Source of the DNA: Plantibacter flavus
GTDB taxonomy: Bacteria; Actinomycetota; Actinomycetes; Actinomycetales; Microbacteriaceae
DNA: 64,000 nt
Assembly (NCBI RefSeq): GCF_002024505.1
Contig: NZ_CP019402.1
Location: forward strand, 2,170,001-2,234,000
Reading direction: 5' to 3'
Shown here: piece after piece, positions 1 to 13,347 of the stretch
Layout of the letters: each line of letters begins with the position of its first letter
Numbering within the stretch: position 1 is the first letter of the stretch
The notes under the pieces: generated by a model
What the model saw: only the letters and a program-made list of their open reading frames with translations
Told to the model about the DNA's origin: nothing
Database searches by the model: none
Made by a program: the position numbers and the translations under genes

Positions 1-552
1 CAGGCCCTCCTGGACGCGTTCACGATGCGCAAGCGCCTCCACGGCGAGCGTTCCCGCGGTCGCGCGCTCGACGGGGTGGCGGTGACGATCGTCGGAGACA
101 TCCTGCATTCCCGGGTCGCCCGCTCGAACGTCTGGCTGCTCGACACGCTCGGCGCCGAGGTCACCCTCGTCGCCCCGCCGACACTGCTTCCGGTGGACCT
201 CGGCCCCTGGCCGGCCACCGTCCGCTACGACCTGGACGACGCGATCGCCCAGCGTCCCGACGTGCTGATGATGCTCCGGATCCAGTCCGAACGCATGCAC
301 GCCGCCTTTTTCCCGAACAGCCGGGAGTATTCCAGGCGCTGGGGGCTCGACGACGAGCGGCTCGCCCGCCTCGATCCGGCTAGCATTGTCATGCACCCCG
401 GGCCGATGAACCGCGGTCTGGAGATCTCGTCCGGGGCAGCCGACTCACCCCGGTCGACCGTCCTCGAACAGGTCGCCAACGGGGTGTCGGTCCGGATGGC
501 CGCGTTGTACCTGCTGCTGTCCGGCGATCGAGAGGAATCCACCCGTGTCTGA
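1..552 (+). CDS. pyrB: Aspartate carbamoyltransferase, C-terminal part (gene begins before the window)
   Basis: Catalyses carbamoyl phosphate + L-aspartate to N-carbamoyl-aspartate, the first committed step of pyrimidine synthesis. The reading frame is open from base 1, so the N-terminal carbamoyl-phosphate domain is outside; 183 residues remain of a usual length near 310. Visible hallmarks are the aspartate-domain segments [12 protein letters not shown] and HPGPMNRG. The stop overlaps the start of pyrC by 8 bases, which indicates translational coupling in one pyr operon. The N-terminus and any pyrR or promoter lie upstream of the window. Identification is secure from motifs plus neighbours. 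Confidence 0.95.
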   Translation, partial: QALLDAFTMRKRLHGERSRGRALDGVAVTIVGDILHSRVARSNVWLLDTLGAEVTLVAPPTLLPVDLGPWPATVRYDLDDAIAQRPDVLMMLRIQSERMHAAFFPNSREYSRRWGLDDERLARLDPASIVMHPGPMNRGLEISSGAADSPRSTVLEQVANGVSVRMAALYLLLSGDREESTRV

Positions 553-1912
553 GCCCACTTCGAACCACGACGTCACCCTGATCACCGGAGCGACGCTCGC
601 CGACGGGACACGCACCGACCTCCTTCTACGCGACGGACGGATCGCGGAACGCGGCTCCGGGCTGAGCGCCGTCGGCGCGACCGTCGTCGACGCGGACGGC
701 CTCCTCGCTCTCCCCGGGCTCGTCGACCTCCACACGCATCTCCGGGAACCCGGGTTCGAGCAGAGCGAGACGGTGCTCACCGGTACGCGTGCCGCAGCCG
801 CCGGCGGCTTCACCGCGGTGTTCGCGATGGCCAACACCTCGCCGGTGGCCGACACGGCCGGGGTCGTCGAGCAGGAACAGTCGCTCGGTGAACGCGCCGG
901 GTACGCGACGGTGCAGCCGATCGGTGCCGTGACGGTCGGCCTCGCCGGAGAGCGGCTCGCCGAACTCGGCGCCATGGCCTCCTCACGTGCCGAGGTCCGG
1001 GTCTTCTCGGACGACGGTCTCTGCGTGTCCGACCCGCTGCTCATGCGCCGCGCGCTGGAGTACGTGAAGGCCTTCGACGGCGTGATCGCCCAGCACGCGC
1101 AGGAACCCCGGCTCACCGTCGGTGCGCAGATGAACGAGGGCGCCCTCTCCGGCGAACTCGGGCTCACCGGGTGGCCGGCGGTCGCCGAGGAGTCGATCAT
1201 CGCCCGCGACGTCCTCCTCGCCGAGCATGTGGGTTCCCGCCTCCACATCTGCCACGTCTCGACGGCAGGGTCCGTCGACGTCATCCGCTGGGCGAAGGCC
1301 CGAGGCATCCACGTCACGGCCGAGGTCACGCCGCACCACCTGCTGCTCACGGAGGAGCTGGTGGCGAGCTACGACGCCCGGTACAAGGTGAACCCGCCCC
1401 TGCGACGGGCGGAGGACGTCCAGGCGCTGCGCGAGGCACTCGCGGACGGCACGATCGACATCGTCGCGACGGACCACGCACCGCACCCGGTCGAGGCCAA
1501 GGACTGCGAGTGGGACGCCGCCGCGAACGGCATGGTGGGCCTCGAGTCCGCCCTCTCCGTCGTGCATGCGTCGATGGTCGCGACCGGGCTCCTGGACTGG
1601 AACGACGTCGCCCGGGTGCTCTCGGCGACGCCGGCGAGGATCGGACGGATCACCGGGCATGGGGCTTCGATCGAGGCCGGAGCTCCGGCGGAGGTCGTGC
1701 TCTACGACACCGCCGCCACCCGTCCGTTCGGCACGGCCGACCTTGCCGGCAAGGGCGTGAACTCGCCCTACCTCGGCCTGGAGCTGCCCGGCCGCGTCGT
1801 CGCCACCTTCCACCGTGGCTACGCGACCGTCCTGGAGGGCGCCGTGCTCCCGACGGAGCAGGTCGCGGCCGCAGCACGCCGCGCCGCGCGATCCGCGGAG
1901 GTCGAGCGCTGA
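545..1912 (+). CDS. pyrC: Dihydroorotase (class I)
   Basis: Cyclises N-carbamoyl-aspartate to dihydroorotate, step three of pyrimidine synthesis; zinc amidohydrolase, cytosolic. The 455-residue protein shows the metal motif [10 protein letters not shown] (His63, His65) and the late ATDHAPH motif carrying the catalytic aspartate, both typical of class I enzymes. The GTG start at 545 is preferred because it gives the usual N-terminal beta-sandwich and an 8-base overlap with pyrB. The stop TGA shares one base with the ATG of the next gene. Length is normal for actinobacterial PyrC. Confidence 0.97.
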   Translation: MSEPTSNHDVTLITGATLADGTRTDLLLRDGRIAERGSGLSAVGATVVDADGLLALPGLVDLHTHLREPGFEQSETVLTGTRAAAAGGFTAVFAMANTSPVADTAGVVEQEQSLGERAGYATVQPIGAVTVGLAGERLAELGAMASSRAEVRVFSDDGLCVSDPLLMRRALEYVKAFDGVIAQHAQEPRLTVGAQMNEGALSGELGLTGWPAVAEESIIARDVLLAEHVGSRLHICHVSTAGSVDVIRWAKARGIHVTAEVTPHHLLLTEELVASYDARYKVNPPLRRAEDVQALREALADGTIDIVATDHAPHPVEAKDCEWDAAANGMVGLESALSVVHASMVATGLLDWNDVARVLSATPARIGRITGHGASIEAGAPAEVVLYDTAATRPFGTADLAGKGVNSPYLGLELPGRVVATFHRGYATVLEGAVLPTEQVAAAARRAARSAEVER

Positions 1913-2499
1913 TGGACGGGCGGATCCTCGCGGCCGTCCTCGTCGTCCTCGTCCTCCTCGGCATCCTCGCCCTCATGGCCTTCGCCTGGCGACGCCGCGT
2001 CGCGCGCGACGCCCAGGTCGGTCCCCTCGCAGAGCTCCCCGACCCGCGGCCGGTCCCGTCACTGACGGTCGAGGTCCTCTACGTCGCGACGTCGAAGCAC
2101 GACCAGCCGCTCGAACGGCTGGCGTTGCAGGGACTACGCTACCGATCCCGCGTCACGCTCGAACTGGGAGCCGCCGGAGTCGTCGTCGACGTCCCGGGGG
2201 AGCGGCCGACGTTCATCCCGGCGACGAGCATCGTCGGCGTCGACCAGACCAACCTCACGATCGACCGGGTCGTCGAGCCGGGCGGGCTCATCCGCCTGAG
2301 CTGGCGTCCCGTCCCGCCGGTGATCGCGGACAGCACTTTCCGCGTCCTCGAGCAGGCGGACCGCGCCCGCATCATCGACATCGTCACGAGCATCATCCCC
2401 GCCGCGGACGCCGGACTCCGGCCGACCGCCACCTCAGACACCGTCGCCGACGTCACCTCGGCCGACGACTCCACCCCACCGCCTCACGAGAGGGCTTGA
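1912..2499 (+). CDS. PH-like single-pass membrane protein of the pyrimidine operon
   Basis: The 195-residue protein starts with one strongly hydrophobic segment (about residues 4-25) followed by an RRRVAR positive patch, so the bulk is predicted cytoplasmic. Residues 45-175 are rich in alternating beta-strand patterns and resemble the PH-like proteins often found between pyrC and carA in actinobacteria. No catalytic motif is seen. The tail from about 175 is Thr/Ser/Asp-rich and probably disordered. It sits between pyrC (1-base overlap) and carA (2-base gap), so it is certainly co-transcribed; its role in pyrimidine synthesis is unknown. Family assignment rests on context and fold pattern and is moderate. 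Confidence 0.75.
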   Translation: MDGRILAAVLVVLVLLGILALMAFAWRRRVARDAQVGPLAELPDPRPVPSLTVEVLYVATSKHDQPLERLALQGLRYRSRVTLELGAAGVVVDVPGERPTFIPATSIVGVDQTNLTIDRVVEPGGLIRLSWRPVPPVIADSTFRVLEQADRARIIDIVTSIIPAADAGLRPTATSDTVADVTSADDSTPPPHERA

Positions 2500-2501
2500 C
2501 C

Positions 2502-3667
2502 ATGACCTCCTTCACCCCACCCAGTCCAGCGGTACTCGTCCTCGAGGACGGCAACCGCTACGTCGGGCACGCCTACGGCGCGACCGGCCGCACGCTCGGC
2601 GAGGTCGTCTTCGCCACCGGCATGACCGGCTACCAGGAGACGCTGACCGACCCGTCCTACGCCGGACAGATCGTCCTGATGACCGCGCCCCACATCGGCA
2701 ACACCGGCGTCAACCGCGAGGACATGGAGTCCGCCCGTGTCTGGGTCGCCGGATACGTGGTGCGCGACGCGTCGCGCGTCGTCTCCAACTTCCGAGCGGA
2801 CCGCTCGCTCGACGACGAACTCGTCCAGGACGGCGTCGTGGGCATCAGCGGCATCGACACCCGCGCGGTGACGAGGCACATCCGTTCCGCCGGTTCCATG
2901 CGCGGCGGCGTGTTCTCCGGTGAGGACTTCGAATTGTCCGGCGCCGAACAGCTCAGTCTCGTCCGCGCCGGCGCGCAGATGGCCGGTCTGAACCTGTCGA
3001 GCCAGGTCTCCACGACCGAGCAGTACACCGTGCCGGCGGTGGGGGAACGCGTCGGTTCCGTCGCGGTCCTCGACCTCGGCGTCAAGACGTCGACGCTCAA
3101 CCACCTCGCCGCTCGCGGCTTCGACGTCGTGGTGCTGCCGCAGTCGGTGACCTCGGCCGAAGTCCTCGCGCTCGAACCGTCCGCCCTGTTCTTCTCCAAC
3201 GGACCCGGCGACCCGGCTGCGAGCGACGCGCACGTCGCCCTCCTGCAGGACGTGCTCCGCGCGGGCGTCCCGTACTTCGGCATCTGCTTCGGCAACCAGC
3301 TGCTCGGCCGCGCGCTCGGCTTCGAGACCTACAAGCTGCCGTTCGGCCACCGCGGGATCAACCAGCCGGTCCTCGACAAGGCGACCGGTCGGGTGGAGAT
3401 CACCTCGCAGAACCACGGCTTCGCGGTCGACCTGCCGATCGAGGGCCGCCACGAGACGCCCGCCGGGTTCGGCCTCGCGGAGGTCAGCCACTACAGCCTG
3501 AACGACGAGGTCGTCGAGGGCATCAACTGCGTCGACATCCCCGCGTTCTCGGTCCAGTACCACCCCGAATCCGCCTCGGGTCCGCACGACGCGGTCTACC
3601 TGTTCGACCGGTTCCGCGACCTCGTGACCGGCCACGCCACCACTTCCAGCACCAAGGAGAACAACTA

Positions 3668-3668
<1 letters not shown>
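2502..3668 (+). CDS. carA: Carbamoyl-phosphate synthase small (glutaminase) subunit
   Basis: Hydrolyses glutamine and passes ammonia to CarB for carbamoyl-phosphate synthesis, feeding both pyrimidines and arginine. The 388-residue protein has the N-terminal CPSase small-chain domain and a C-terminal class I amidotransferase domain. The catalytic triad is visible: Cys262 in [10 protein letters not shown] and His354/Glu356 in [14 protein letters not shown] precedes it. ATG at 2502 is the only start that gives a normal N-terminus (VLVLEDG strand); a longer upstream open frame is non-coding. The stop TAG shares a base with the GTG start of carB. Confidence 0.98.
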
Positions 3669-6954
<3,286 letters not shown>

Positions 6955-6958
<4 letters not shown>

Positions 6959-7800
6959 CGGCTTCCTTCGGAACCCGACTGGACGAGGTCTTCGTCCGGT
7001 CGGGCCGACTCTGCGTCGGCATCGATCCGCACCGCTTCCTGCTCGAGGCGTGGGGACTGCCCGACACCGCCGCCGGCGCGGGGGCCTTCGGCCTCGCCGT
7101 CGTCGAAGCCGCAGCCGGACGCGCCGGTATCGTCAAGCCGCAGGTGGCGTTCTTCGAACGGTTCGGGTCGGCCGGGTACATCGCCCTCGAAGGGGTCCTC
7201 GGAGCGGCACGCGACGCCGGGCTCCTCGTGATCGGCGACGCCAAGCGCGGCGAGATCGGGACGAGCATGGAGGGCTATGCCGAGGCGTGGCTGACCCCCG
7301 GTTCACCGCTGGAGGTCGACGCCCTCACCGTGAACCCCTATCTCGGCTTCGGCTCACTGCACCCGGCACTCGAGCTCGCCGAGCAGCACGGCAAGGGCGT
7401 GTTCGTGCTGACGGCGACCTCGAACCCGGAGGGTCGCGACGTCCAGCTCGCCGAGGACAGCGCCGGCCTCACCGTCGCGGCGTCGATGCTCGACGAGATC
7501 GACCACTGGAACGCACGGCACCACCCCGGGTCGACCGGTTCGATCGGTGCGGTCATCGGTGCCACGCTCCGTCTCGAGGAGTTCGGCCTGACGGCGGTAC
7601 CGCCGACGACCACGCTCCCGATCCTGGCACCCGGTTTCGGCCACCAGGGAGCCGCGGTCGCCGACCTCGGATCCATCTACGGCGACCTCGCGCCGGGCGT
7701 CATCGTCGCCGAGTCCCGGAGCATCCTCGCCGCCGGACCCTCGGGGATCGCGGACGCCGTCGAACGTTCCGTCGCAGCCGTGAGGAGCGCCCGTGGTTGA
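6955..7800 (+). CDS. pyrF: Orotidine 5'-phosphate decarboxylase (type 2)
   Basis: Decarboxylates OMP to UMP, the last step of de novo UMP synthesis. The 281-residue length and the motifs GIDPH (22-26), [11 protein letters not shown] with Asp95 and Lys97, and LAPGFG late in the chain identify the longer type 2 enzyme found in mycobacteria, distinct from the about 230-residue type 1. The GTG start overlaps the carB stop by 4 bases, and its own stop overlaps the next start by 8. The pyrD and pyrE genes are not in this window. Confidence 0.96.
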
Positions 7801-8707
7801 CCAGGAGCAGGACCAGCCCAGCAGGAACATGCCGGAGGTCGACCGGGCCGCCGCGTCACGTGAGGCCGTTCGCAAACGTCGCGCCCGCGCGACCGTCAAG
7901 GCCTCCATCGCCTCCGGCGCCCGCACCCCGTTGGAGGTGCTCGACGCCGCGACCGCCGATCCGGACGGCATCGAGGGCGGCATCCGCATCACCGAATACC
8001 TCCTCAGCATCCCGAGTGTCGGCGTCACCAAACTCGGGCGGATCCTCGAATCGCTCGGTATCTCCTCGGTCAAGCGCCTCGGCGGTCTCGGTCGACTGCA
8101 GCGGGATCGCCTCCGCGCCTTCATCGCAGAGCGCTACCCGGGCACGGCGCGCAGCCGACTCGTCGTGCTCGCCGGTCCGACGGCCGTCGGCAAGGGGACG
8201 GTCGCCGCGTACATCCGCGACCACTACCCGGAGGTGCACCTCTCCGTCTCGGCCACGACGCGCAAGCCGCGGCCTGGGGAGCAGCACGAGGTGAACTATT
8301 ACTTCGTGACCGACGACGAGTTCGACGGCCTCATCGAGGGCGACCGCCTGCTCGAGCACGCCACGGTCCACAACGCGTACCGCTACGGCACGCCACGCGA
8401 GCCGATCGAACGTGCGCTCGCAGCCGGCGACAGCGCGCTGCTCGAGATCGACATCCAGGGCGCCAGGCAGGTCCGGGAGGCGATGCCGGAGGCGACCCTG
8501 GTGTTCCTGCTGCCGCCGAGCTGGGACGAACTGGTCCGTCGACTCGTCGGACGGGGCACCGAGGACGAGGAGGAACGGGAGCGCCGACTGCGTACTGCGA
8601 AGGTCGAACTGGCCGCCGCGGACGAGTTCGACCACCGTGTCGTCAACGACGACGTGGCCCGCGCGGCCCAAGAGGTCGTAGACTTGATGAAGATTCACGG
8701 GGATTGA
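7793..8707 (+). CDS. gmk: Fusion of mycobacterial-type integration host factor and guanylate kinase
   Basis: Two proteins that are separate neighbours (mihF, gmk) in mycobacteria are one 304-residue reading frame. Residues about 18-116 match mIHF: a basic helix rich in Arg/Lys ([17 protein letters not shown]), then the helix-two-turn-helix region [21 protein letters not shown] and [13 protein letters not shown]. Residues about 121-304 are guanylate kinase, with P-loop GPTAVGKGT (128-136), the GMP-binding stretch [11 protein letters not shown] and DIQGARQV, converting GMP to GDP. No stop, frameshift or internal ribosome site is seen at the junction around Arg120-Ser121. The DNA-binding half could couple nucleoid binding to the kinase. 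Kinase assignment is secure; the function of the fusion is inferred. Confidence 0.95.
   Translation: MVDQEQDQPSRNMPEVDRAAASREAVRKRRARATVKASIASGARTPLEVLDAATADPDGIEGGIRITEYLLSIPSVGVTKLGRILESLGISSVKRLGGLGRLQRDRLRAFIAERYPGTARSRLVVLAGPTAVGKGTVAAYIRDHYPEVHLSVSATTRKPRPGEQHEVNYYFVTDDEFDGLIEGDRLLEHATVHNAYRYGTPREPIERALAAGDSALLEIDIQGARQVREAMPEATLVFLLPPSWDELVRRLVGRGTEDEEERERRLRTAKVELAAADEFDHRVVNDDVARAAQEVVDLMKIHGD
8679..8684 (+). promoter_or_regulatory. Possible rpoZ -10 element inside gmk
   Basis: TAGACT lies in the last codons of the gmk frame, 91 bases before the rpoZ start. It matches the -10 hexamer seen at many other genes here, but no -35 is evident and read-through from gmk is equally possible. 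Confidence 0.3.
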
Positions 8708-8775
8708 CGTCCGACGCGCACCCCGCATCGATCCGATCTTCCCCGAACACAACCACACGAGGAGTGTGAACCTGC

Positions 8776-9033
8776 ATGGCTGACAAGCTCAAGGGCATCA
8801 TCGACCCGCCCATCGACTCCCTGCTCACCAAGGTCGAGTCCAAGTACGCACTCGTGATCTTCGCGTCCAAGCGCGCGCGCCAGATCAACGACTACTACGC
8901 CGACCTCCACGAGGGCAGCCTGTTCGACAACGTCGGGCCGCTGGTCGACTCGTCCGTCGAGGACAAGCCGCTCTCGATCGCGATGCACGAGATCAACGAG
9001 GACAAGCTCCAGATCAAGCCGATCGCCGAATAA
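8776..9033 (+). CDS. rpoZ: RNA polymerase omega subunit
   Basis: Small subunit that assists beta' folding and core assembly. The 85-residue protein shows the conserved region [15 protein letters not shown], equivalent to the omega helix motif with the RARQIN signature, and a C-terminal PLSIAMHEI stretch. A strong ribosome site (GAGGAG, 8759-8764) precedes the ATG. It follows gmk by 68 bases as in other actinobacteria, and a strong hairpin follows 11 bases after its stop, so it ends the transcription unit. The usual next gene coaBC is absent. Confidence 0.95.
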   Translation: MADKLKGIIDPPIDSLLTKVESKYALVIFASKRARQINDYYADLHEGSLFDNVGPLVDSSVEDKPLSIAMHEINEDKLQIKPIAE

Positions 9034-9044
9034 CGCTTCACCAC

Positions 9045-9083
9045 GACGAATCCGCCGGGCGCCAGACGACCGGCGGATTCGTC
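9045..9083 (+). terminator. Hairpin terminator after rpoZ
   Basis: Perfect 14-bp inverted repeat GACGAATCCGCCGG / CCGGCGGATTCGTC with an 11-nt loop, 12 bases after the rpoZ stop. There is no clear T-run, as is common in high-GC actinobacteria. Confidence 0.8.
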
Positions 9084-9234
9084 ATGTCGGGCCCGTTCCC
9101 ACCACCGCGACGCCCTGCGTCACAGGCGGACGACGTGTCCGAGGCCTCGACTAGAGTGATCAACGGTCGGGCCCCGGAACACCACGACGGCCGATCCCTC
9201 CACCATCGCATCACCACTTCCGACGGGAGACCGC

Positions 9235-10428
<1,194 letters not shown>

Positions 10429-10430
10429 CC

Positions 10431-12389
10431 GTGGTCGGCGCGAGGGTCGCGAGGGTGGTGCTCGACTCCCCGTTGCCACAGCTCGACCACCTGTTCGACT
10501 ACGCCATCCCCGACGAACTGGCCGACGACGCCGTGCTCGGCGCGCGCGTCTCGGTCCCGCTGCGCTCGGCGGGTCGGTCGGCGAACGGGTTCATCGTCGA
10601 CCTCGCCGACTCGAGCGAGTTCGGCGGAGCGCTCAGCCCCTTGAGCTCGGTCGTCTCGTCGGTGCCGGTCCTGACCCCGAGCCTGTGGACGCTCGCACGC
10701 CGTGTCGCGGACCGCAGCGCCGGCAGCGCCATGGACGTCCTGCGTCTCGCCATCCCGCCGCGACAGGTCCGGGTCGAGAAGACCTGGACCGCCGCGACCC
10801 CGCCGGAACCTCCGTCGGTCGAGCGGCGCACCGTCCCGGGGTACGCCCCCGGCACCCTCGACCGTCTCGCGCCGGGGGAGCGGTACGCGATCAGCGCGAT
10901 CCCCACCCTGACCGCGACGAGCGCGGGCGTGTGGCTCCCCGACTGGTCCTTCACGCTGGCGGCTCTCGCCGTGAACCAGCTGTCCGAGGGGAGGAGTGCG
11001 ATCCTGTGCGTCCCCGACTACCGGGACGTCGAACACCTCCTGGCGGCGCTCGACGACCTCGGTGTCGGTGCCGCGGTCGCGAGGGCTGATGCGAAGCAGA
11101 CCCCGGCTGCTCGCTACCGCGCCTACCTGGACGGCCTGCATCCGGTGCCCCGGATCGTCGTCGGCAATCGGTCGGCCGTCTATGCACCGGCGCACGACCT
11201 CGGACTCATCGCCCTCTGGGACGACGGCGACCCCCTCCACCAGGAGCAGCTCGCCCCCTATGTGCATGCGCGCGACGTCGCGTTGACCCGGCAGGAGATG
11301 AGCGGCTCCGCCCTCGTCTTCGCCGCGCACTCACGCAGTACCGAGACGCAGCGACTCGTCGAACTCGGCTGGCTGCGCGAGGTCGCACCGACCCCGCCGA
11401 TACGACCGAGAGTCGTCGTGTCCCGGGCGAGTGGCGACGACGCCATGACGAGCCAGGCGAGGATCCCGTCGAGCGCCTGGCGCGCGGTCGACGAGGCACT
11501 GCATCACGGACCCGTGCTGGTCCAGGTCGCGCGGCCGGGGTACGCGCCGCACCTCGCCTGTCGCCGGTGCGGGACGAGGGCCCACTGCTCGGTGTGCCAC
11601 GGTCCACTCCAACTCGTCACAGCCCGTTCGCAGCCCTCCTGCCGGTGGTGCGGTCACCTCGCGGCTGGGTGGTCGTGCGAGACCTGTCACGACACCGCGT
11701 TCCGTGTCACGGCCGCCGGCACCGGCCGGACCGCCGAGGAACTGGGCCGGGCGTTCCCCCGGTACCGGGTCGTGGTGTCGGACGGCGACGCCCCCAAGTT
11801 CGAGGTCGGCCCGGAGCCGGCGCTGGTGATCGCGACCCGAGGCGCGGAGCCCGTCGCTGCGGGCGGCTATGCCGCCGTCCTCCTGGTCGACGCCGACCGC
11901 ATGCTGGCGCGGGAGTCGCTCCGTGTCGCCGAGGACTGCCTACGGTGGTGGTCGAACGCCGCAGCCCTGGCCGCTCCACGCGCGCCGGTGCTGCTGATCG
12001 GCGTCGAGGCCCCCGTGGCGAACGCCTTCGCCCTCTGGCAGCAACCGCGGTTCGCGAGCGAGGAGCTCGCCGAGCGCCGAGAGCTCGGGTTCCCTCCCGC
12101 GGTCCGGAGCGCGACCCTCACCGGCACCCGCGACGCCGTCGATGCCGCTCTCGCCGCGCTGCCCGCCGAATACCGGAGCCGCGTGCTCGGCCCGACCGTC
12201 GACGAGGCGGGCGACAGCGTCGCGATCCTGCGGGTCGACTACGGCCATGCCAGGGCGGTCGCCGAGCAGTTGCGGGCGACCGTCGTCGCGCAGGCGGCGA
12301 AGCGTCGACGGCCGACCCCCGGCAGGCGGGCGCCGAAAGCCCCGCCTACACTCAGAGTACGATTCGACGATCCGGAGATGCTGTCATGA
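10431..12389 (+). CDS. priA: Degenerate primosomal protein N' (PriA-like)
   Basis: PriA restarts stalled replication forks. The 652-residue protein keeps the N-terminal 3'-end-binding domain (LDSPLPQLDHLFDYAIP) and the cysteine-rich zinc module (CRRCGTRAHCSVC, later CRWCGHLAAGWSCETC). The helicase core, however, lacks the Walker A GxGKT and DEAH-type Walker B boxes, so it cannot be a normal ATPase; such degeneration is known in actinobacterial PriA. The start is uncertain: the frame is open upstream to a GTG at 10377 overlapping metK; GTG 10431, two bases after the metK stop, is preferred for minimal overlap, though no good ribosome site supports either. Confidence 0.88.
   Translation: MVGARVARVVLDSPLPQLDHLFDYAIPDELADDAVLGARVSVPLRSAGRSANGFIVDLADSSEFGGALSPLSSVVSSVPVLTPSLWTLARRVADRSAGSAMDVLRLAIPPRQVRVEKTWTAATPPEPPSVERRTVPGYAPGTLDRLAPGERYAISAIPTLTATSAGVWLPDWSFTLAALAVNQLSEGRSAILCVPDYRDVEHLLAALDDLGVGAAVARADAKQTPAARYRAYLDGLHPVPRIVVGNRSAVYAPAHDLGLIALWDDGDPLHQEQLAPYVHARDVALTRQEMSGSALVFAAHSRSTETQRLVELGWLREVAPTPPIRPRVVVSRASGDDAMTSQARIPSSAWRAVDEALHHGPVLVQVARPGYAPHLACRRCGTRAHCSVCHGPLQLVTARSQPSCRWCGHLAAGWSCETCHDTAFRVTAAGTGRTAEELGRAFPRYRVVVSDGDAPKFEVGPEPALVIATRGAEPVAAGGYAAVLLVDADRMLARESLRVAEDCLRWWSNAAALAAPRAPVLLIGVEAPVANAFALWQQPRFASEELAERRELGFPPAVRSATLTGTRDAVDAALAALPAEYRSRVLGPTVDEAGDSVAILRVDYGHARAVAEQLRATVVAQAAKRRRPTPGRRAPKAPPTLRVRFDDPEMLS
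12347..12352 (+). promoter_or_regulatory. Possible -10 element for fmt within priA
   Basis: TACACT in the end of the priA frame, 34 bases before the ATG of an 11-codon upstream ORF and 66 before fmt. No -35 is obvious, so this is only a candidate. Confidence 0.3.
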
Positions 12390-12421
12390 TCCACCCCGTC
12401 CACGAAGTCCGAACCGCATGA
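12386..12421 (+). CDS. 11-codon upstream ORF coupled to fmt (candidate leader peptide)
   Basis: ATG at 12386 overlaps the priA stop (ATGA) and encodes MIHPVHEVRTA, ending in TGA that overlaps the fmt ATG (again ATGA). A GGAG ribosome site at 12374-12377 stands 8 nt before this ATG, a good spacing, whereas the fmt ATG has no convincing ribosome site of its own. This suggests that the short ORF relays ribosomes from priA to fmt. Existence of the peptide is inferred; only the geometry is seen. Confidence 0.4.
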   Translation: MIHPVHEVRTA

Positions 12422-13347
12422 GGCTGGTCTTCGCCGGCACCCCCGCCGTCGCCGTCCCGACGCTCGACGCCCTCGTCTCGGCCGGGCACGAGATCGCGGC
12501 CGTCGTGACCCGACCCGACGCCCCGCTCGGCCGCAAGCGGGTCCTGACCCCGTCGCCGGTGGCAGCGGCCGCCGAACGGCTCGGGCTCCCGGTCATCCGC
12601 GCTGCACGTCTCGACGACGACGCGACGGCGCGGATCGTCGCGCTCCGTGCGGAACTCGGCGTGATCGTCGCGTACGGCGGGCTCGTCCGTGAACCCCTCC
12701 TGTCCGCGCCGGCACACGGTTGGATCAATCTGCACTTCTCGTTGCTGCCGGCCTGGCGCGGCGCGGCGCCCGTCCAGCGGTCCGTGATGGCCGGGGACGC
12801 GGTCACCGGCGCGTCGGTCTTCCAGCTCGTGCCGGCTCTTGACGCCGGAGACGTCTTCGCCACCGTGGAGACGCCGATCGGCGAGGGCGAGACGTCGGGG
12901 GAGCTCCTCGACCGGCTCGCCGAGCTCGGCGCACCGCTCACTGCCGAGGTCGTCGCCGCCATCGCCGCCGGCACCGCGGTAGCGGCCCCGCAGCAGGGCG
13001 AGGTGTCCCTCGCGCCGAAGCTCGACGGCCAGGACGGCCGGATCGTCTGGGACCGCCCCGTCGCCGACGTGTGGTCGCAGATCCGCGGGGTCACCCCCGA
13101 GCCGGGCGCGTTCACCGTCCTCGACGAGGCGCGGGTGAAGGTGCACCGCGCCGTCCCCGTGTCGACCCTGCCGACGGATCCGCCGGCGCCCGGGACGATC
13201 GTGTCCGTCGACGGCCTCGTCCTGGTCGGCACGGCGGACACCCCGTTGCAACTCCTGGAGGTGCAGCCGGCGGGACGGACGGCGATGCCGGCCGCCGACT
13301 GGTGGCGCGGTGCGTCCACGGGAACCGATCGGCTGGTCACCGCGTGA
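12418..13347 (+). CDS. fmt: Methionyl-tRNA formyltransferase
   Basis: Formylates initiator Met-tRNA with 10-formyl-THF. The 309-residue protein shows the catalytic set of the family: Asn104, His106 and Asp142, with the SLLPAWRG loop at 108-115, and the start MRLVFAGTPAVAVPTL typical of Fmt. The C-terminal OB-like tRNA-binding domain spans roughly 205-305. It is placed between priA and rsmB as in other actinobacteria, and its stop overlaps the rsmB GTG by 4 bases (GTGA). No def gene is next to it. Confidence 0.97.
   Translation: MRLVFAGTPAVAVPTLDALVSAGHEIAAVVTRPDAPLGRKRVLTPSPVAAAAERLGLPVIRAARLDDDATARIVALRAELGVIVAYGGLVREPLLSAPAHGWINLHFSLLPAWRGAAPVQRSVMAGDAVTGASVFQLVPALDAGDVFATVETPIGEGETSGELLDRLAELGAPLTAEVVAAIAAGTAVAAPQQGEVSLAPKLDGQDGRIVWDRPVADVWSQIRGVTPEPGAFTVLDEARVKVHRAVPVSTLPTDPPAPGTIVSVDGLVLVGTADTPLQLLEVQPAGRTAMPAADWWRGASTGTDRLVTA

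Noticed and set aside
9045..9234. Possible SAM riboswitch before metK
   Set aside because: Only a simple terminator hairpin near rpoZ was found; no multi-helix core of a known SAM riboswitch class could be recognised by eye.
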